This document shows positions 35,769 through 46,058 of a stretch of DNA of 64,000 nt, in pieces; positions within the stretch are counted from its first letter, which is position 1; every line of letters begins with the position of its first letter. This DNA comes from Metellina segmentata. Taxonomy: Eukaryota > Arthropoda > Arachnida > Araneae > Tetragnathidae. A program made the translations under genes and the position numbers. Below the pieces are notes generated by a model. It saw nothing but the letters and a program-made list of their open reading frames with translations. It did no database searches and was not told where the DNA came from. The stretch covers positions 68,330,998-68,394,997 of the forward strand of contig OX375876.1 of NCBI GenBank assembly GCA_947359465.1. The letters are read 5' to 3'.

Positions 35769-37060
35769 AAGGTCTGTCCAGAAAGTAATGAGACTGATTT
35801 AGAGACACTTAATATTCTTCAAAATAGCCTCTTCCTGCATTAACCTTTAACTACTGTAATGGGTCTCATAGACCCTGAGTCATTTTTGACAGGTCGTTTC
35901 CACCCCTTAAAGTGAATATTGGTCCCTGTCCTATTTAGTACCTTCCCACTACGTCCAACAGAAGCCACATTCCAACACCGGTTTGGCTGCCCCAACTATT
36001 TAGGATTTTACACTATTTGCATTTCCCGCGTGGTCTCTTAGACCCCTTCACAGCATTTGCGTTACCGTTCTTGTTGAATGAAATCGTCTAAGTTTGAATA
36101 GGAAATTTCGGCAGCGAGCCTAAAATGGCAACAAACTTAACGACCTGTGCATCTTACACAAAAAGAAATTCAGGATATTGTTGATTATTCGCCGGAAATA
36201 GAGTACTGGGACAGTAAAATTTCGGATAATATTTTTGAAAGTGAACACAAATCGGATTCGGAAATTTATGCAGATGAAGATGAAGACATTTCAAGTGCGT
36301 CTTCACAAGAAGAATATTTCTACGGAAAAAATAACTTCAAATGTAATTCCAGGGGGGTTCCAAAATTAGGTCCTAAAGCTGAGCCTGAAGAGACCTAGAA
36401 TCTTCTTAACATATAGTAATATAAAATGTATTTCATGTTAAGAATCGAATTATCTCAATTTAAATGTATAAATAATAATTATCAAAAGAATCATTAATAT
36501 ATTATATTAATCAACTTTATACGCACTTTAGTGAGCGAGGTCTGAGAGACCCCTCCACACTAGTTACGAGACGGTTTGTGACACAGCAGTTAAGGGTTAA
36601 TACACCATTGCCAACAACTCTGCCACCCATTGATGCCCGCCTGGAAGTCTTCAAATGGAATACTGTTCAGAACGTGCTTTACGTTTTTCTGCAAGTTCTC
36701 CAGATTGTCAAAACGATGACCTTCTAAGCAGGATTTTAACCGAGGGAATAGATGAAGGTCCGGAAATGATAGATCGGGGCTGAACGGTGGTTGAGGTAGC
36801 GTTGCGACGTTGCGTTTTGCTGGGAACTGAGTCACTTTAAAGACTTTTTCGTCATCGACGTCCTCTCTTCAGTCTTTGTGCCACCTAAACAGTTGAGCCT
36901 TGGACAAGGAATCCTTCCCGTAGGCTTCATGTAACATGGCAAGCGTCTCAGTAGACGATTTGTTTAGTTTTACCAAAAACTTTATGGCGTATCTCTGCTT
37001 GACACTCCGCTGCATTCTGAAAACCTAACGCCAGTTTCAAACACGTATCTGCTTCACGAG
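35769..37060 (-). mobile_element. mariner-like element, internally deleted and interrupted
   Basis: The transposase starts with ATG at 37014 (MQRSVKQRYAIKFLVKLNKS), continues past one TGA, then jumps from DVDDEKVFK straight into the C-terminal VTQFPAKRNVATLPQPPFSP and SFPDLHLFPRLKSCLEGH. The middle of the protein is missing but the frame is kept. The end reads WQWCI, is cut by the insertion at 35840-36600, and resumes to a stop near 35790 (..GYFEEY). GGTCTGTCCAGAAAGTAATG at 35771-35790 looks like a mariner terminal repeat. The partner end near 37060 is lost, probably to the Gypsy remnant. Confidence 0.85.
35840..36600 (+). mobile_element. piggyBac-type non-autonomous element
   Basis: It is flanked by TTAA on both sides (35840-35843 and 36597-36600) and bounded by inverted repeats: TTAACCTTTAACTACTGT at left, TTAACCCTTAACTGCTGT in the right end read on the minus strand. 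Subterminal GGTCTCATAGACC and GGTCTGAGAGACC palindromes are present. The interior at 36147-36398 holds an acidic 83-codon frame with EIEYWDSKISDNIFESEHKS and YFYGKNNFKCN, the start of a piggyBac transposase; the rest is deleted. It would need enzyme supplied in trans. Confidence 0.85.
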
Positions 37061-37064
37061 GGAT

Positions 37065-37630
37065 GGCTGCAACTTACAAAGGGGTACTATAAATAGTGTA
37101 ACCTAACTCCACCATGAAGTACTTTTTGGTAGATACTAAGTCACGCTGGTTCATTCGCGCTTTCTACATTGGTGACCCGTAAGTGATTTAAGCACGCTTA
37201 AAAATTTACAAATTTGATGGATGGCACACGATGTAGAGTAGAAATCGCCTTGGTTGATACTAATTACCCCTTACAGCCACTAGGGGGCGCTGTGATAGCA
37301 GAAACAGCTAACGTTATATCGCATACTCCATCCGTGCAATTGCAGCATGGATAAAATATCATGTAAAAGGCAACACGGCAACTGTGATCTTAATACTGCT
37401 TTCATAGTCTAACGCAAAAATGGCAATCATTCTACTAGTGACGTCATCTATCGAATTTCGGCTACTGCTAAAATTCTGGAGGGGGAGTACTGTAACGAGC
37501 GTAGCTACCACTCCAAAAACTTAACTTACAAATGGCTAGTATAAATAACAGTGTAACCCAACTGTACCATGAAGTACTTTTTGGTAGACATTAAATAACG
37601 CTGGTTCATTTGCGCTTGCTATATTACTGG
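37065..37630 (+). mobile_element. Gypsy-type mini remnant: LTR, PBS, short interior, PPT, LTR
   Basis: A roughly 105-bp block with TACTATAAATAG and CATGAAGTACTTTTTGGTAG ends at about 37170 and recurs at 37523-37625. Directly after the first copy is TTGGTGACCCGTAAGTG, the primer-binding context seen in many arthropod Gypsy elements. Before the second copy is a purine run GGAGGGGGAG (37478-37487), then TGTAACGAGCGTAGC as the LTR start. The interior is only about 310 bp and non-coding, so this is a deletion derivative; the first LTR lacks its 5' part. Confidence 0.65.
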
Positions 37631-37679
37631 CATTTGTTTATGAAATATAATCAATCACTTTATCACACGGTCTATTTGT

Positions 37680-38200
37680 AATGTTATTTTGTGTGAAAGT
37701 CTATAAAACAGTCAATACAGTCCCTACGTCACATTTTATGCACATTGTGCGAAATCGACTACTGCAGTTTATATCAGCACATCTTGAACATAACTTCTTT
37801 TGAACTTATTTGTACAAGTCTTGATTTTTTTTTTTGCTACTCTTTTTTGTTAGCAGAGTTTGCCAGACTCTCATCTTCTGAATCTGAATCTAAATAATCT
37901 TTTCTGTTTGATTATTTTCCGTGAAATTTCTACATTTACACACGTAACTGACGACCAGAAAAATTATCTCTTAAGTTCTCCATCTTTTCTGCCGAGTCTT
38001 CTTCTGATACTACTGCAACATCAGGAGGTTCAATATAGATATATTCAAAGTCCGACTCTGAGTTTAATTCATCAAATAGCAAAAAAAAGCTTCCTCTAGT
38101 GTTAAATTTCTGAAAAATGAAACTGTATTTTAAAATAATAAAACTTACAGATGATTTAAATCTTTTCATAAGAACTGCCATAAGAAGTTATATGTTAAAA
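37680..38200 (-). pseudogene. second piggyBac-like transposase relic
   Basis: On the minus strand an N-terminal segment (38080-37940) reads SESDFEYIYIEPPDVAVV, then SEEDSAEKMENLRDNFSGRQL, the acidic PGBD-type start. Downstream (37800-37700) a Cys-rich C-terminal motif appears: CSRCADIN, then CIKCDVG. The whole catalytic middle is absent. This copy differs from the one at 35840-36600. Confidence 0.6.
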
Positions 38201-38642
38201 AATATAATCAAAGACACATTTTCCTCCATAACTGCATTTTAACCTCCAACTCCCTCCCCATTTTATACCATTGACTTTGTTATTTTGCGAAATAATCAAT
38301 AGAAATTTTTTAATAAAAAATTTAAGTATAAACTTTTAAACCATTTTTGTATTTTTTAGAGCAGAAAATCAATAAAATCAAAGCAGTGACGAGCAAGAGT
38401 AATCAAGACAACACAATCTAAGCAAGACAGTACAAAAGCCTAGTAATACCAAACGGTACCAGTACTTTCCAATAAAAATAAAATGTACATAATATTATAA
38501 TATTTTTTTTTTAACACAGTTGTGCTTACTTTTTTCTATGCGTCATTTCATCATAGCCCAAAAATGTTCTTGCTTCTCCCGCTCAAACTAAAACACTGAC
38601 GTATTGTTCTATTAAATATTGATCTGGTAGCGACTCCGCTTT

Positions 38643-39010
38643 CTTAAGTTACGGTTTCCTAAGAAAAGCGTAGCCGTTATCTAGAAGTTGTAAAATAGTT
38701 GTGGATGACGTCATTAAAACGTTGTTTATGCAAACAGATGACGTTGGTTTCCTAGAGAGCGTTGTTTATGAGCGGAACTACAATTAGCGGAGCCGCCATT
38801 TGCATGACTGTCGATATAGCAGTCTCAAACAGTTGAGGAGCAACGTTTTTTCTCCTGTTGCGGCAACATTTCATTTCCTGCGTCAAACGATTCGAGCGAA
38901 GGAAAGCAAAACAAACACAAACTCTTGACTGGCATTGCTTAGTTCGTTATTGTAAAATTGGGATCGTTAAAGATAGATTAAAAATTTCAACTGATTTGAA
39001 AACTGCGAAA
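38643..39010 (+). mobile_element. MITE-A, second copy (left half)
   Basis: Aligns with 2269-2640: GGTTTCCTAAGAAAAGCGTA, AAAACGTTGTTTATGC, TTTCCTAGAGAGCGTTGTTT, GGAGCCGCCATTTGCATGAC, then TTCATTTCCTGCGTCAAACG. Just before it, CGACTCCGCTTTCTTAA resembles a right-hand terminus in opposite orientation, so two copies may have abutted. The right half is missing. Confidence 0.75.
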
Positions 39011-39234
39011 TCTTATTAATTCATAATTGTATGTATAGGCACACTACACACGCGACCCACTGCAAATAAAAATTGTTCAAAAACATTTTCGTGTTGATTT
39101 GTGCCCTTCTTATCCATTTTTCGGATTATCCGCGGTTGCAACGCCACTCAATTCCGCGGATAATCGAACGTTACTGTTATCCAACTACGCATCAAACTTC
39201 TATAAATTTTCGTACACGTATTTACTGAATTTTT

Positions 39235-39405
39235 CTGATTTACTCTCCAAACTTTCACACCACGCCAACATGAGGACATTTGAGGCCACTGCAGATTTAA
39301 CAGGCACGAATCACCTTTGTACACTACGGTTTTTTGGTTACATTCGAACTCAACCCTCCGGTTGCTAATTCGTTACCCTTCCAACCGGCCTACAGCAGCC
39401 CCACG
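39235..39405 (-). mobile_element. SINE fragment (head side)
   Basis: TACTCTCCAAACTTTCACAC, CACGCCAACATGAGGACATT and a B-box-like CATTCGAACTC near 39341-39351; the 3' part is absent here. Confidence 0.75.
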
Positions 39406-39424
39406 ATGATCCGGGTAAAGTAAG

Positions 39425-39560
39425 GTCATTATAATTAACGACGTACAAGAGCAACATAACGCTATTGAAAACGGTGCGGGTTCAATCCGACGATAGTCCG
39501 AGATTATGCCAAAAGGAAAGATCCGCGGCCATCATGTAATCTTGAACCACGGTCAGATGA
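39425..39560 (-). mobile_element. SINE fragment (3' side)
   Basis: TTATAATTAACGACGTACAA with the GGAAAGATCCGCGG and CGGTCAGATGACG blocks; lacks the head. Order relative to the previous fragment shows this is a separate copy. Confidence 0.75.
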
Positions 39561-39579
39561 CGTTTACAACGTGGTAATA

Positions 39580-39895
39580 GTAATTATTTTAAATTTAACG
39601 TCGTTCTAGAGCAACACAACAGGCAACTGATGACGCTCAGGGATCAATTGCCTAAGGGAAAGGTCCGAGGATAACAACACGTAAATTTGAGCCAATGTCA
39701 GATGTCGAGGCAACACCTGAGCTTGCACCCCACTCGCCAAACTTCCACACATTTCGGCCACCACAGACTTAAGGTGAACCAGCCGCCTTTACACCATACG
39801 CTTACAAACATCCATGCACTGACCCTGATTCGTAGCAGGAACCTTCCAATATCTAGAGGCTAACACCTTAACCACCAGACCTGTTGGTCTGCATT
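39580..39895 (-). mobile_element. tRNA-type SINE, near full length
   Basis: Carries tail, body and head like 24576-24900. The head on the minus strand reads GACCAACAGGTCTGGTGGTT then AAGGTGTTAGCCTC; the A box is good and the B box is mutated (GCTACGAATCAGG). Confidence 0.85.
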
Positions 39896-40044
39896 TACAA
39901 CGTGTAAGAGATTGGGTTTTAATAATTTAAAAATCAGTATATTCATTTTATGAGAAATCAAAACCGAATCAATCAGTAAAAAGAATTTCCTCTTATTCTT
40001 GAAATACGTTTTATAAGGGCACCGCGACAATTTGGTTAGTTTGT

Positions 40045-40300
40045 AGGTAGGTATTTTAATTAACGTCAGACAGGAGCAACACAAAGGGGAACTGACGATG
40101 GTTCGAGAACAAACCCGAAAGGAAAGGTCTAAGGAAACCACCACGTAAGTTTGAATCACGGTTAGATGACGTGATCATTACCTGAGCTGGCACCACATTC
40201 TCCAAACTTCCACACCTCGCGAGAACCACCTGAGAACACTTGTAGCCCGTTTGGAAGAGAAAGGGATTAGCAACCAGACGGATGGGAGTTCAAATTCAAC
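40045..40300 (-). mobile_element. SINE, 3' and central parts
   Basis: TTTAATTAACGTCAGACAGG, then the GAACAAACCCGAAAGGAAAG and GAGCTGGCACCACATTCTCC blocks. The head is replaced by unrelated sequence near 40225. Confidence 0.75.
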
Positions 40301-40321
40301 TAAAGATCACCGTGTATAAAG

Positions 40322-41400
40322 GGGAGAAAGTTATAGAACAGCACCCACTATGGCCCTTCAAACAATTGCGAGAATTGCACCATTACATCTTTCACTTCAA
40401 AAAGAAGCGGTGTGAGTCAAAATGAGAATGAGAATAAGTACAAAGCTTGGAGATGCAAATTATGAAAAAGATGACTACGAGGAAAGAGCGATAGGCTGGT
40501 CTATACATCCAGCTAAAATCCTTTCGAATGACAGAATAAATCCAACAGTGGGAGTTCTTCATTCCGGCATAAGCTACTATACCGATGGCTCCAAAATGGA
40601 GAAAAGAGTGGGAAGTGCATTCTGCTCTATTCAAGAAGGGCGATATACACAACAATAGTTCACGAGAATGCAGGACAATAATTCCGTTTTCCAGGCGGAG
40701 CTTTATGGAATACTTTCAGCCATAAAAGCAGCAGAAGCAAGAGCAGACAAAAATATCAAGATCTGGTCAGACAGTCGAGCTGGTCTCCTGGCACTTAGAA
40801 ACCCCAAGACGCCTAGTCCACTGGCACGAAAAATACAACACTTATTATACAACAATAAGGAAATTTGCCTAGGATGGATTAAAGCCCATGCGGGTCACGA
40901 CGGAAACGAAGAAGCAGATAGATTAGCAAAACAGGCAACAACAATGGAATGCGTAGATGAAGGGATGAAATGGCCCAAGAGCCATTACAGAAAGGAAACC
41001 ACTAGCTGGCTACTAGATGATTGGCAGAATGAATGGGACGAAGGGGAGACAGGCAGGACGGTGCACGATATGTTACCAAAAGTGTCACTAAAATCATCAA
41101 GTTGGACCAGGGAAGAGACACTTATCTTCACAGGGCACGGCCCATTCCCATCCTACCTAACGAGGTTTAAGAAAATCAAGTCCGAAAACTGCTCCTGTGG
41201 TGAAATTGGCACACATCTACATTACATCACAGTTTGCCCCCCTTACAGCCTCATGGCATATGAGAACACCTGTCGATCACCTTAAAATTACATGGCTCAT
41301 GAACATTGCATGCAACAAGGGCTCGAGGGTTAAAATTATTAACATGGTGAGATTCATTGAAAATCCTCAGGACTTGATTATCCTAAGAGACTAAGAAAAA
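40322..41400 (+). pseudogene. LINE (Jockey/R1-type) ORF2 C-terminus with RNase H
   Basis: 5'-truncated non-LTR retrotransposon. From ATG-like 40350 the frame reads MALQTIARIAPLHLSLQKEA, a stop, then continues. RNase H follows with all four acidic positions visible: YYTDGSKMEKRVGSAF, VFQAELYGILSAI, IKIWSDSRAGLLAL and HAGHDGNEEADRLAKQA. After it come LIFTGHGPFPSYLTRF and a CSCGEIGTHLHYITVCP Cys/His motif. A frame change lies at about 40650 (after GRYTQQ) and another near 41240. The 205-codon piece at 40668-41285 is long for a relic, so the insertion is fairly young. Confidence 0.9.
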
Positions 41401-41730
41401 TTAACTTTTTTCTCACCTTGCATGATGTATATATATATATTTATTTATTTAATGTATATACTGTATAGATGTAAGGATGTATAAATGTAGTGTAATGTGC
41501 TATAACATTCTGGGTTGACATGTCACCTTGGTGGCATGCTCTACTCATTCAACCACACTTATTTAAACTGGTACAGTATCTCACGACACTAGGCACGGGA
41601 GTGTGTATTGGTGTTAGTTAGTGTACAAAGGGGACAAGTGGTAGTTTGGCGGCGAGTTTGGTGCTAGCTCACGTGTGAGTTCGTCACCTCAATTGTTTAA
41701 AACTAAGTAACTTTGTCTTCGGACCTGTTC
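41401..41730 (+). other. LINE 3' tail region and unassigned sequence
   Basis: TATATATATATTTATTTATTTAATG near 41430 is probably the LINE 3' untranslated region; the rest is unassigned. Confidence 0.35.
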
Positions 41731-41734
41731 CTGC

Positions 41735-41800
41735 TGGTTTGATCCCGGACCATAGCCCATCGTGTTGCTATAGTACGACGTTCAACCTTCCAACCAGTTT
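41735..41800 (+). mobile_element. SINE tail remnant
   Basis: ATAGCCCATCGTGTTGCTAT, AGTACGACGTT: the SINE 3' end in + orientation, about 65 bp. Confidence 0.7.
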
Positions 41801-41829
41801 TGAATAGGTGGCAGAAAAATTTACATAGC

Positions 41830-41938
41830 CCAAAATAATTACCCGACGGACTATTTGCGACGGTCTGAGATCAATCTTGAAGGGGAAAACAGATGACACA
41901 TCGTTATTTTGAACCAAGGGAAAATGACGAGGTGGACC
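41830..41938 (-). mobile_element. SINE, 3' half (split by the P-like element)
   Basis: ACGGACTATTTGCGACGGTC, GATCAATCTTGAAGGGGAAA and GAACCAAGGGAAAATGACGA match the SINE 3' half. The copy stops at the P-like element and its other half resumes at about 44866. Confidence 0.8.
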
Positions 41939-44865
41939 GAGGCCAACGAAAAGATAAGGCCTGGGAAGTATTTCGTGACGTCACAAACGGCGGCTTAGAA
42001 ATCTCACACCGCTGTTTTCTTGAGTAGGACAATTTATTACTACAAATAATTTATTTTATATATATAAATTTGTAAAAGAACTTCAAAAATAAATCTGTGT
42101 TTAAAGATAGCATTTTGTTGTTCATTTTTCTTGAGTTTGATTAGTAATATATATATTCCTATTAATTTTTATTCAAAACAGAGAAAAATAACCTTTATTT
42201 TTAAAGAATAAATCTGATTGCATACATATTTTATACCTTTTTCACACACAAAAAGCATTAAAAAAAATTTTCCCAACGCTATTTTTGCTAATAAAATATT
42301 CATATTAAAATTCATTACTTGAAACAGTATTGCATAACAATATATACAAATTTTAATTCCTTCTTTTGAGTTGAAGTCTTTTAATAAGATGTTGAAATAA
42401 CATGATTTTAAATTGATACTCAACGATCAAAAGGAACATAATTCCCTTGAAAATTTAATACACAATACTTTTTACCCCTTTGGAATAGTTTAAGGTTTAT
42501 TTTGCAATTTATTTACTTATAAATAATTTTTTTTTACCTGTCATGTGAAATAAAGAAATCTTTTCATGACATTCTTTCATACTTCTTTTCAAACATTTCA
42601 CCAAACATTATTTAAAATATTGAACAAAACACATCACGTAAATTAACTATTCATTACCCCACATTATATTTAGAAAGAAGTTATTATTATTAATTATATT
42701 TGAAGTTATTAAATGAACACATTACTAAATATGTGAATGATATTTCTAATTCATGATATTTTTTAACTTAAAATTAATATACTTATATTTTCTTAATTAA
42801 AGTATATTAAGTTGTAAACTTTCTTTTACCAGTTCCAGAAGTAAACTTACAATCAGAAGAACACACAAATTTTCCCCCTAGTAAATTTAAGGTACACATG
42901 TTTTTCGTCTTGGAATATTTTCTTATAAATGAATAATTTTACCTGTGGTATGTGAACAAAAGAAAATTCAACAAATAAAACAAACTATATTTATTTTTAA
43001 AGACACAATCTTTTCATTACATAAAATTTTATCATACTTGTTATCAAACATTTCACCAAATATTATAAGAAAATAGAACAAAACACATCACATAATGAGA
43101 CTATTAATATTCCCACAACATGTTAAGATATGATAATTGGCACCAGACATTTGTCTATACTGACCAAACTTAGCTTCTAGATCACATTGATTGATCCAAT
43201 TGTTTCTAACAGACTTAATCAAATGTACAGTATCGAATAACAAATATAAAGACTTAGTATTATTTATAGTATTTTTTACATCACGATCAAATATTTTACC
43301 ACCAGCAATTTTCTCAAATATATTCCTATTAATTCTATTATTATCTGAGGTAATACACAGGACATTATAATCAGCATTTTCTAACATTTTTTAAACTGTA
43401 CATGTAAAATTAAACAAATCATCTCCTGTCAATTTAGTGACAGGCACTAATGCAGCAATGTCTTTAAAATTGGAATAAACAGACGAGATCATAAAGCTTT
43501 GAATACTTTTTGCTTCTTCTAAAGGAACGTTTTCAGCAAATCCCACAACAGTTTTTCCTTTATGTGATACATTTGGTTTAACATGAATTTCGTCTAGAAG
43601 CAAATTTACAAGTTTATCTTTTGTTTCCAACTTACTACATTTCAATTTCATATATGCTTCACTATCTGCTGACAGAGAACATTAATTTATTTTAAAAGGA
43701 TTTCGTCGTTTCAAGGTATCGACAGAAGGTAAAGATAATAGATTGGAACGATATAGAAAATTATATGCTGATGGAGACTTTATATATAAAGAATATGAAA
43801 AAGTTACAAGATCTGTACTATACCTTTTTCCAAGTGTTGTCTTTGATGACAACAATATTTGTTCTCTTATGAAATGTTTGTAATCATAAACATTTTTATC
43901 ACTATTATTACTTGAAATATATTTGTTCCAACACTTTATGGATTCTTCATAAAATATCTTGTCCTTCTTTTTATCCGAGAAAATACACTGGATTCTACTT
44001 AAAATGTTTTCAGGTTGACTCCACAAAACAAGACGATTCTTTGAATCCAAAAGACAAAAGAAGGTTGATAGATTTAATTCCATACCTTCTACAAATGCAC
44101 GGACACACATTTCAGAATCAATTTTAACAGATACTTTAACGGCAGGCACATCTGTGAAGTCAATAAAAAGAATAAAAATAACAGTGCTCTCTGCATGTAC
44201 GACTATATTTTCAAAATGAAAGTCCTTAATTTGGCAATGGATATCATTAAAAAGATGCTGAAAAGATGATATTAGATCAGAACTTTGAAATTTTTGAAAA
44301 TTTTCCTTATCCACTTCTTTGAGTTTCGAGTCTCTGTTTTTTCTTTCTGGTACTTTCTTTTCTGTGAGATAGCTTGGGCATCCAGGAAATATACTAGGGT
44401 ATGCAGAATCTTTCAACATCGGAATTTTTCTCGGGATTTGAATGATTTTTCCATCTTTGGGCAGCTTATAAAAACGAATAATCTCTTCCTCCTTGGAATG
44501 TTTACTGCAAACAACAGTTCTTTTTCCCAGCTGCAAGTCTTTACGGGGAATTTTCTTCAGCCAAACATTTTTAAGAGCTTCCTATTTTGGGAAACGAAAA
44601 ACATAACCAGTTGTGCTGTCGTAATTTGAACTGCAAAAAGGAACACAACATTTGTCTGGCATTTTGATTCCTCTTTTATTTCAAACACACCGTAATCAAA
44701 CACGACCGTTTTAATCCAAGATATGCTAATCCAAGAAGTTTTAATCCAAGAAATCCTAAAGTACTAACAGATAGAATTCTTCCGAAGTCAGCCGGCGATT
44801 GTGACGTTGGATCACGTGACGACGCGAGCTCCCAGGCCTTTTCTTTTCGTTGGCCTCGGGTGAAC
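41938..44865 (-). mobile_element. P-element-like (THAP) transposon, near complete
   Basis: Terminal inverted repeats of about 28 bp: GAGGCCAACGAAAAGATAAG at about 41939 and its reverse complement ending at about 44864 (CCTTTTCTTTTCGTTGGCCT). The flanks read GGTGGAC at left and GGTGAAC at right, a likely diverged 7-8-bp duplication. The element lies in a SINE. It contains one transposase frame on the minus strand. A part of the 3' non-coding region is duplicated (about 42570-42643 and 43030-43096). Confidence 0.85.
43088..44662 (-). pseudogene. P-like/THAP9-type transposase, one frame with three stops
   Basis: Frame of 525 codons from ATG at 44662. An N-terminal THAP C2CH zinc finger is visible: MPDKCCVPFCSSN with the first Cys pair, YVFRFPK, then CSKH for the last Cys/His. 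A helical linker follows and then the catalytic part: LLLDEIHVKPNVSHKGKTVV (first catalytic Asp), a VGFAEN strand, and DTVHLIKSVRNNWIN (second Asp region). In-frame stops are TAG at 44584-44582 and TAA at 43684-43682 and 43393-43391. No frameshift is seen over 1.57 kb. The C-terminal region with the last acidic residue is missing or not recognised. P-like transposases cut and paste their element in the nucleus. Confidence 0.85.
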
Positions 44866-45000
44866 ACCTGAACTGTTACCCCACGCCAACGTTAGTACAT
44901 TTGAGGCTACAACAAATTTAAGGTGCCCCGACCCCAAATTGAAGATGGTCTTTGGATGAACTGAATTTCGAACTCGCAACCCACCGTTTGCTAACCGGTA
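44866..45000 (-). mobile_element. SINE, 5' half (other side of the P-like insertion)
   Basis: Resumes the SINE exactly where 41938 leaves it: GAACACCTGAACTGTTACCC, CACGCCAACGTTAGTACATT and the head with a B-box-like ATTTCGAACTC. Confidence 0.8.
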
Positions 45001-45009
45001 TTTTGTATT

Positions 45010-45485
45010 TTTTTTAATTTAACGTCACACTAGAGCAACACAGCGGACTATTGGTGATGGTCCGGGATCAACCCTTAAGGTTTACTAACTGGAAACTCTC
45101 GCCTGATTTAGCGATGCCCCCAGCAATTTGCCATAGGGAAAGTAATAAAAAAAAACAATTCAAGTCAGTCGGATCACCAGATGGAGCAAAAGTCCAGTAA
45201 TGTATGTAATCCCATAAGCGATTAAATGTGATGTAGCCACTGGATCTACATAAGTGAGCACTGACAATGATCCAGGCTCAATCTTGAAGGTAAAGTACAC
45301 AGGACACCTCGAAATTTTGAACCAAGGTGATAAACAATGCCAATATCTGACGTTTATCTCACTTTCCAAAACTCCACACCACGCACTCTACGCCAACGTA
45401 AGGCCGTGACAAATTTTAATACTGTCTTGTTGGATCAAGTTTCGGACTCGCAACCCTCCGTTAGCTCATCTACGACTGGCAGCTG
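45010..45485 (-). mobile_element. two further SINE copies
   Basis: 45010-45090 has the 3' end (TTTAACGTCACACTAGAGCA). 45220-45485 has centre and head (CACACCACGCACTCTACGCC, then TTTCGGACTCGCAACCCTCC). Between them is unrelated sequence, so they are probably two truncated copies. Confidence 0.75.
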
Positions 45486-45610
45486 TCATTAATCCCACCA
45501 TTAAAGGAGGCGGAATTGTAAATCGCCAACTTGTTAATAAACAACAATCTATTTGTTTGAAAAGTTTAACTTTGGTGAGTGGAAACACTTCTCTTTCGCT
45601 AATTTAAAAT

Positions 45611-45811
45611 TTATATTTGCGAAATGGTGTTTCGTTTCCCTGTGTTTTTGATTTCTTGTTCACCCTCAATAAAATGTTTTGCAATCCATCGTTCTCTGAT
45701 TTCGTTTATTCCTAAGAATGCTGTACAAAGAGTAACAAACTTTTGAATATATCTAGAAAAAAACACACTCGTTGAGCGTTTGGAAGAAGTCGCAATGCAA
45801 TTCAACTCCAT
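45611..45811 (-). CDS. candidate divergent coding exon, unrecognised
   Basis: An ATG-initiated frame of 66 codons starts at 45811, 179 bp from the TFIIS start and on the opposite strand. Its composition looks protein-like (SRYIQKFVTLCTAFLGINEI, then RERWIAKHFIEGEQEI) and it sits outside any SINE or other element. It would share a promoter with TFIIS, a common arrangement. Against it: the family is not recognised, the frame is short, and no strong splice donor was found before its stop. It could be a chance ORF in the TFIIS upstream region. Confidence 0.3.
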   Translation of the reverse strand: MELNCIATSSKRSTSVFFSRYIQKFVTLCTAFLGINEIRERWIAKHFIEGEQEIKNTGKRNTISQI

Positions 45812-45989
45812 ATAAAGAGGGCGCTGCTAATTGTAAACATAACTTATGTTTGTGTTTGTTCCTCTACACCGCGTGTGGTTTGTGTCTAAGTTCTGGAAAT
45901 AATTGTTGCTGATCGCACATATTTTGTGCATATTTTTAAACTTAAACTGTTGTTTCATTTTTGTAAGCTTTTTCTGTGTATCTCCAACA
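45812..45989 (+). promoter_or_regulatory. TFIIS upstream region and 5' UTR
   Basis: Holds the likely core promoter and leader of TFIIS. A CATATAAAG at 45809-45817 could be a TATA element, followed by GAGGGCGCTGC. The leader is T-rich and the start context CAACAATGG is favourable. A GGTGAGTGG donor at about 45572 could mark an upstream non-coding exon. The transcription start is not known. Confidence 0.4.
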
Positions 45990-46058
45990 ATGGGGTGTGA
46001 AGAAGAAGTCTTTATAATTGCAAAGAAGCTCGATAAGATGGTTGCAAATGGCGGTCAG
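45990..46058 (+). CDS. TfIIS: TFIIS exon 1
   Basis: 23 codons, [20 protein letters not shown] then GGQ, ending in phase 0 before donor GTAAGT at 46059. Aligns with the N-terminal helix of domain I in known TFIIS proteins. Confidence 0.93.
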
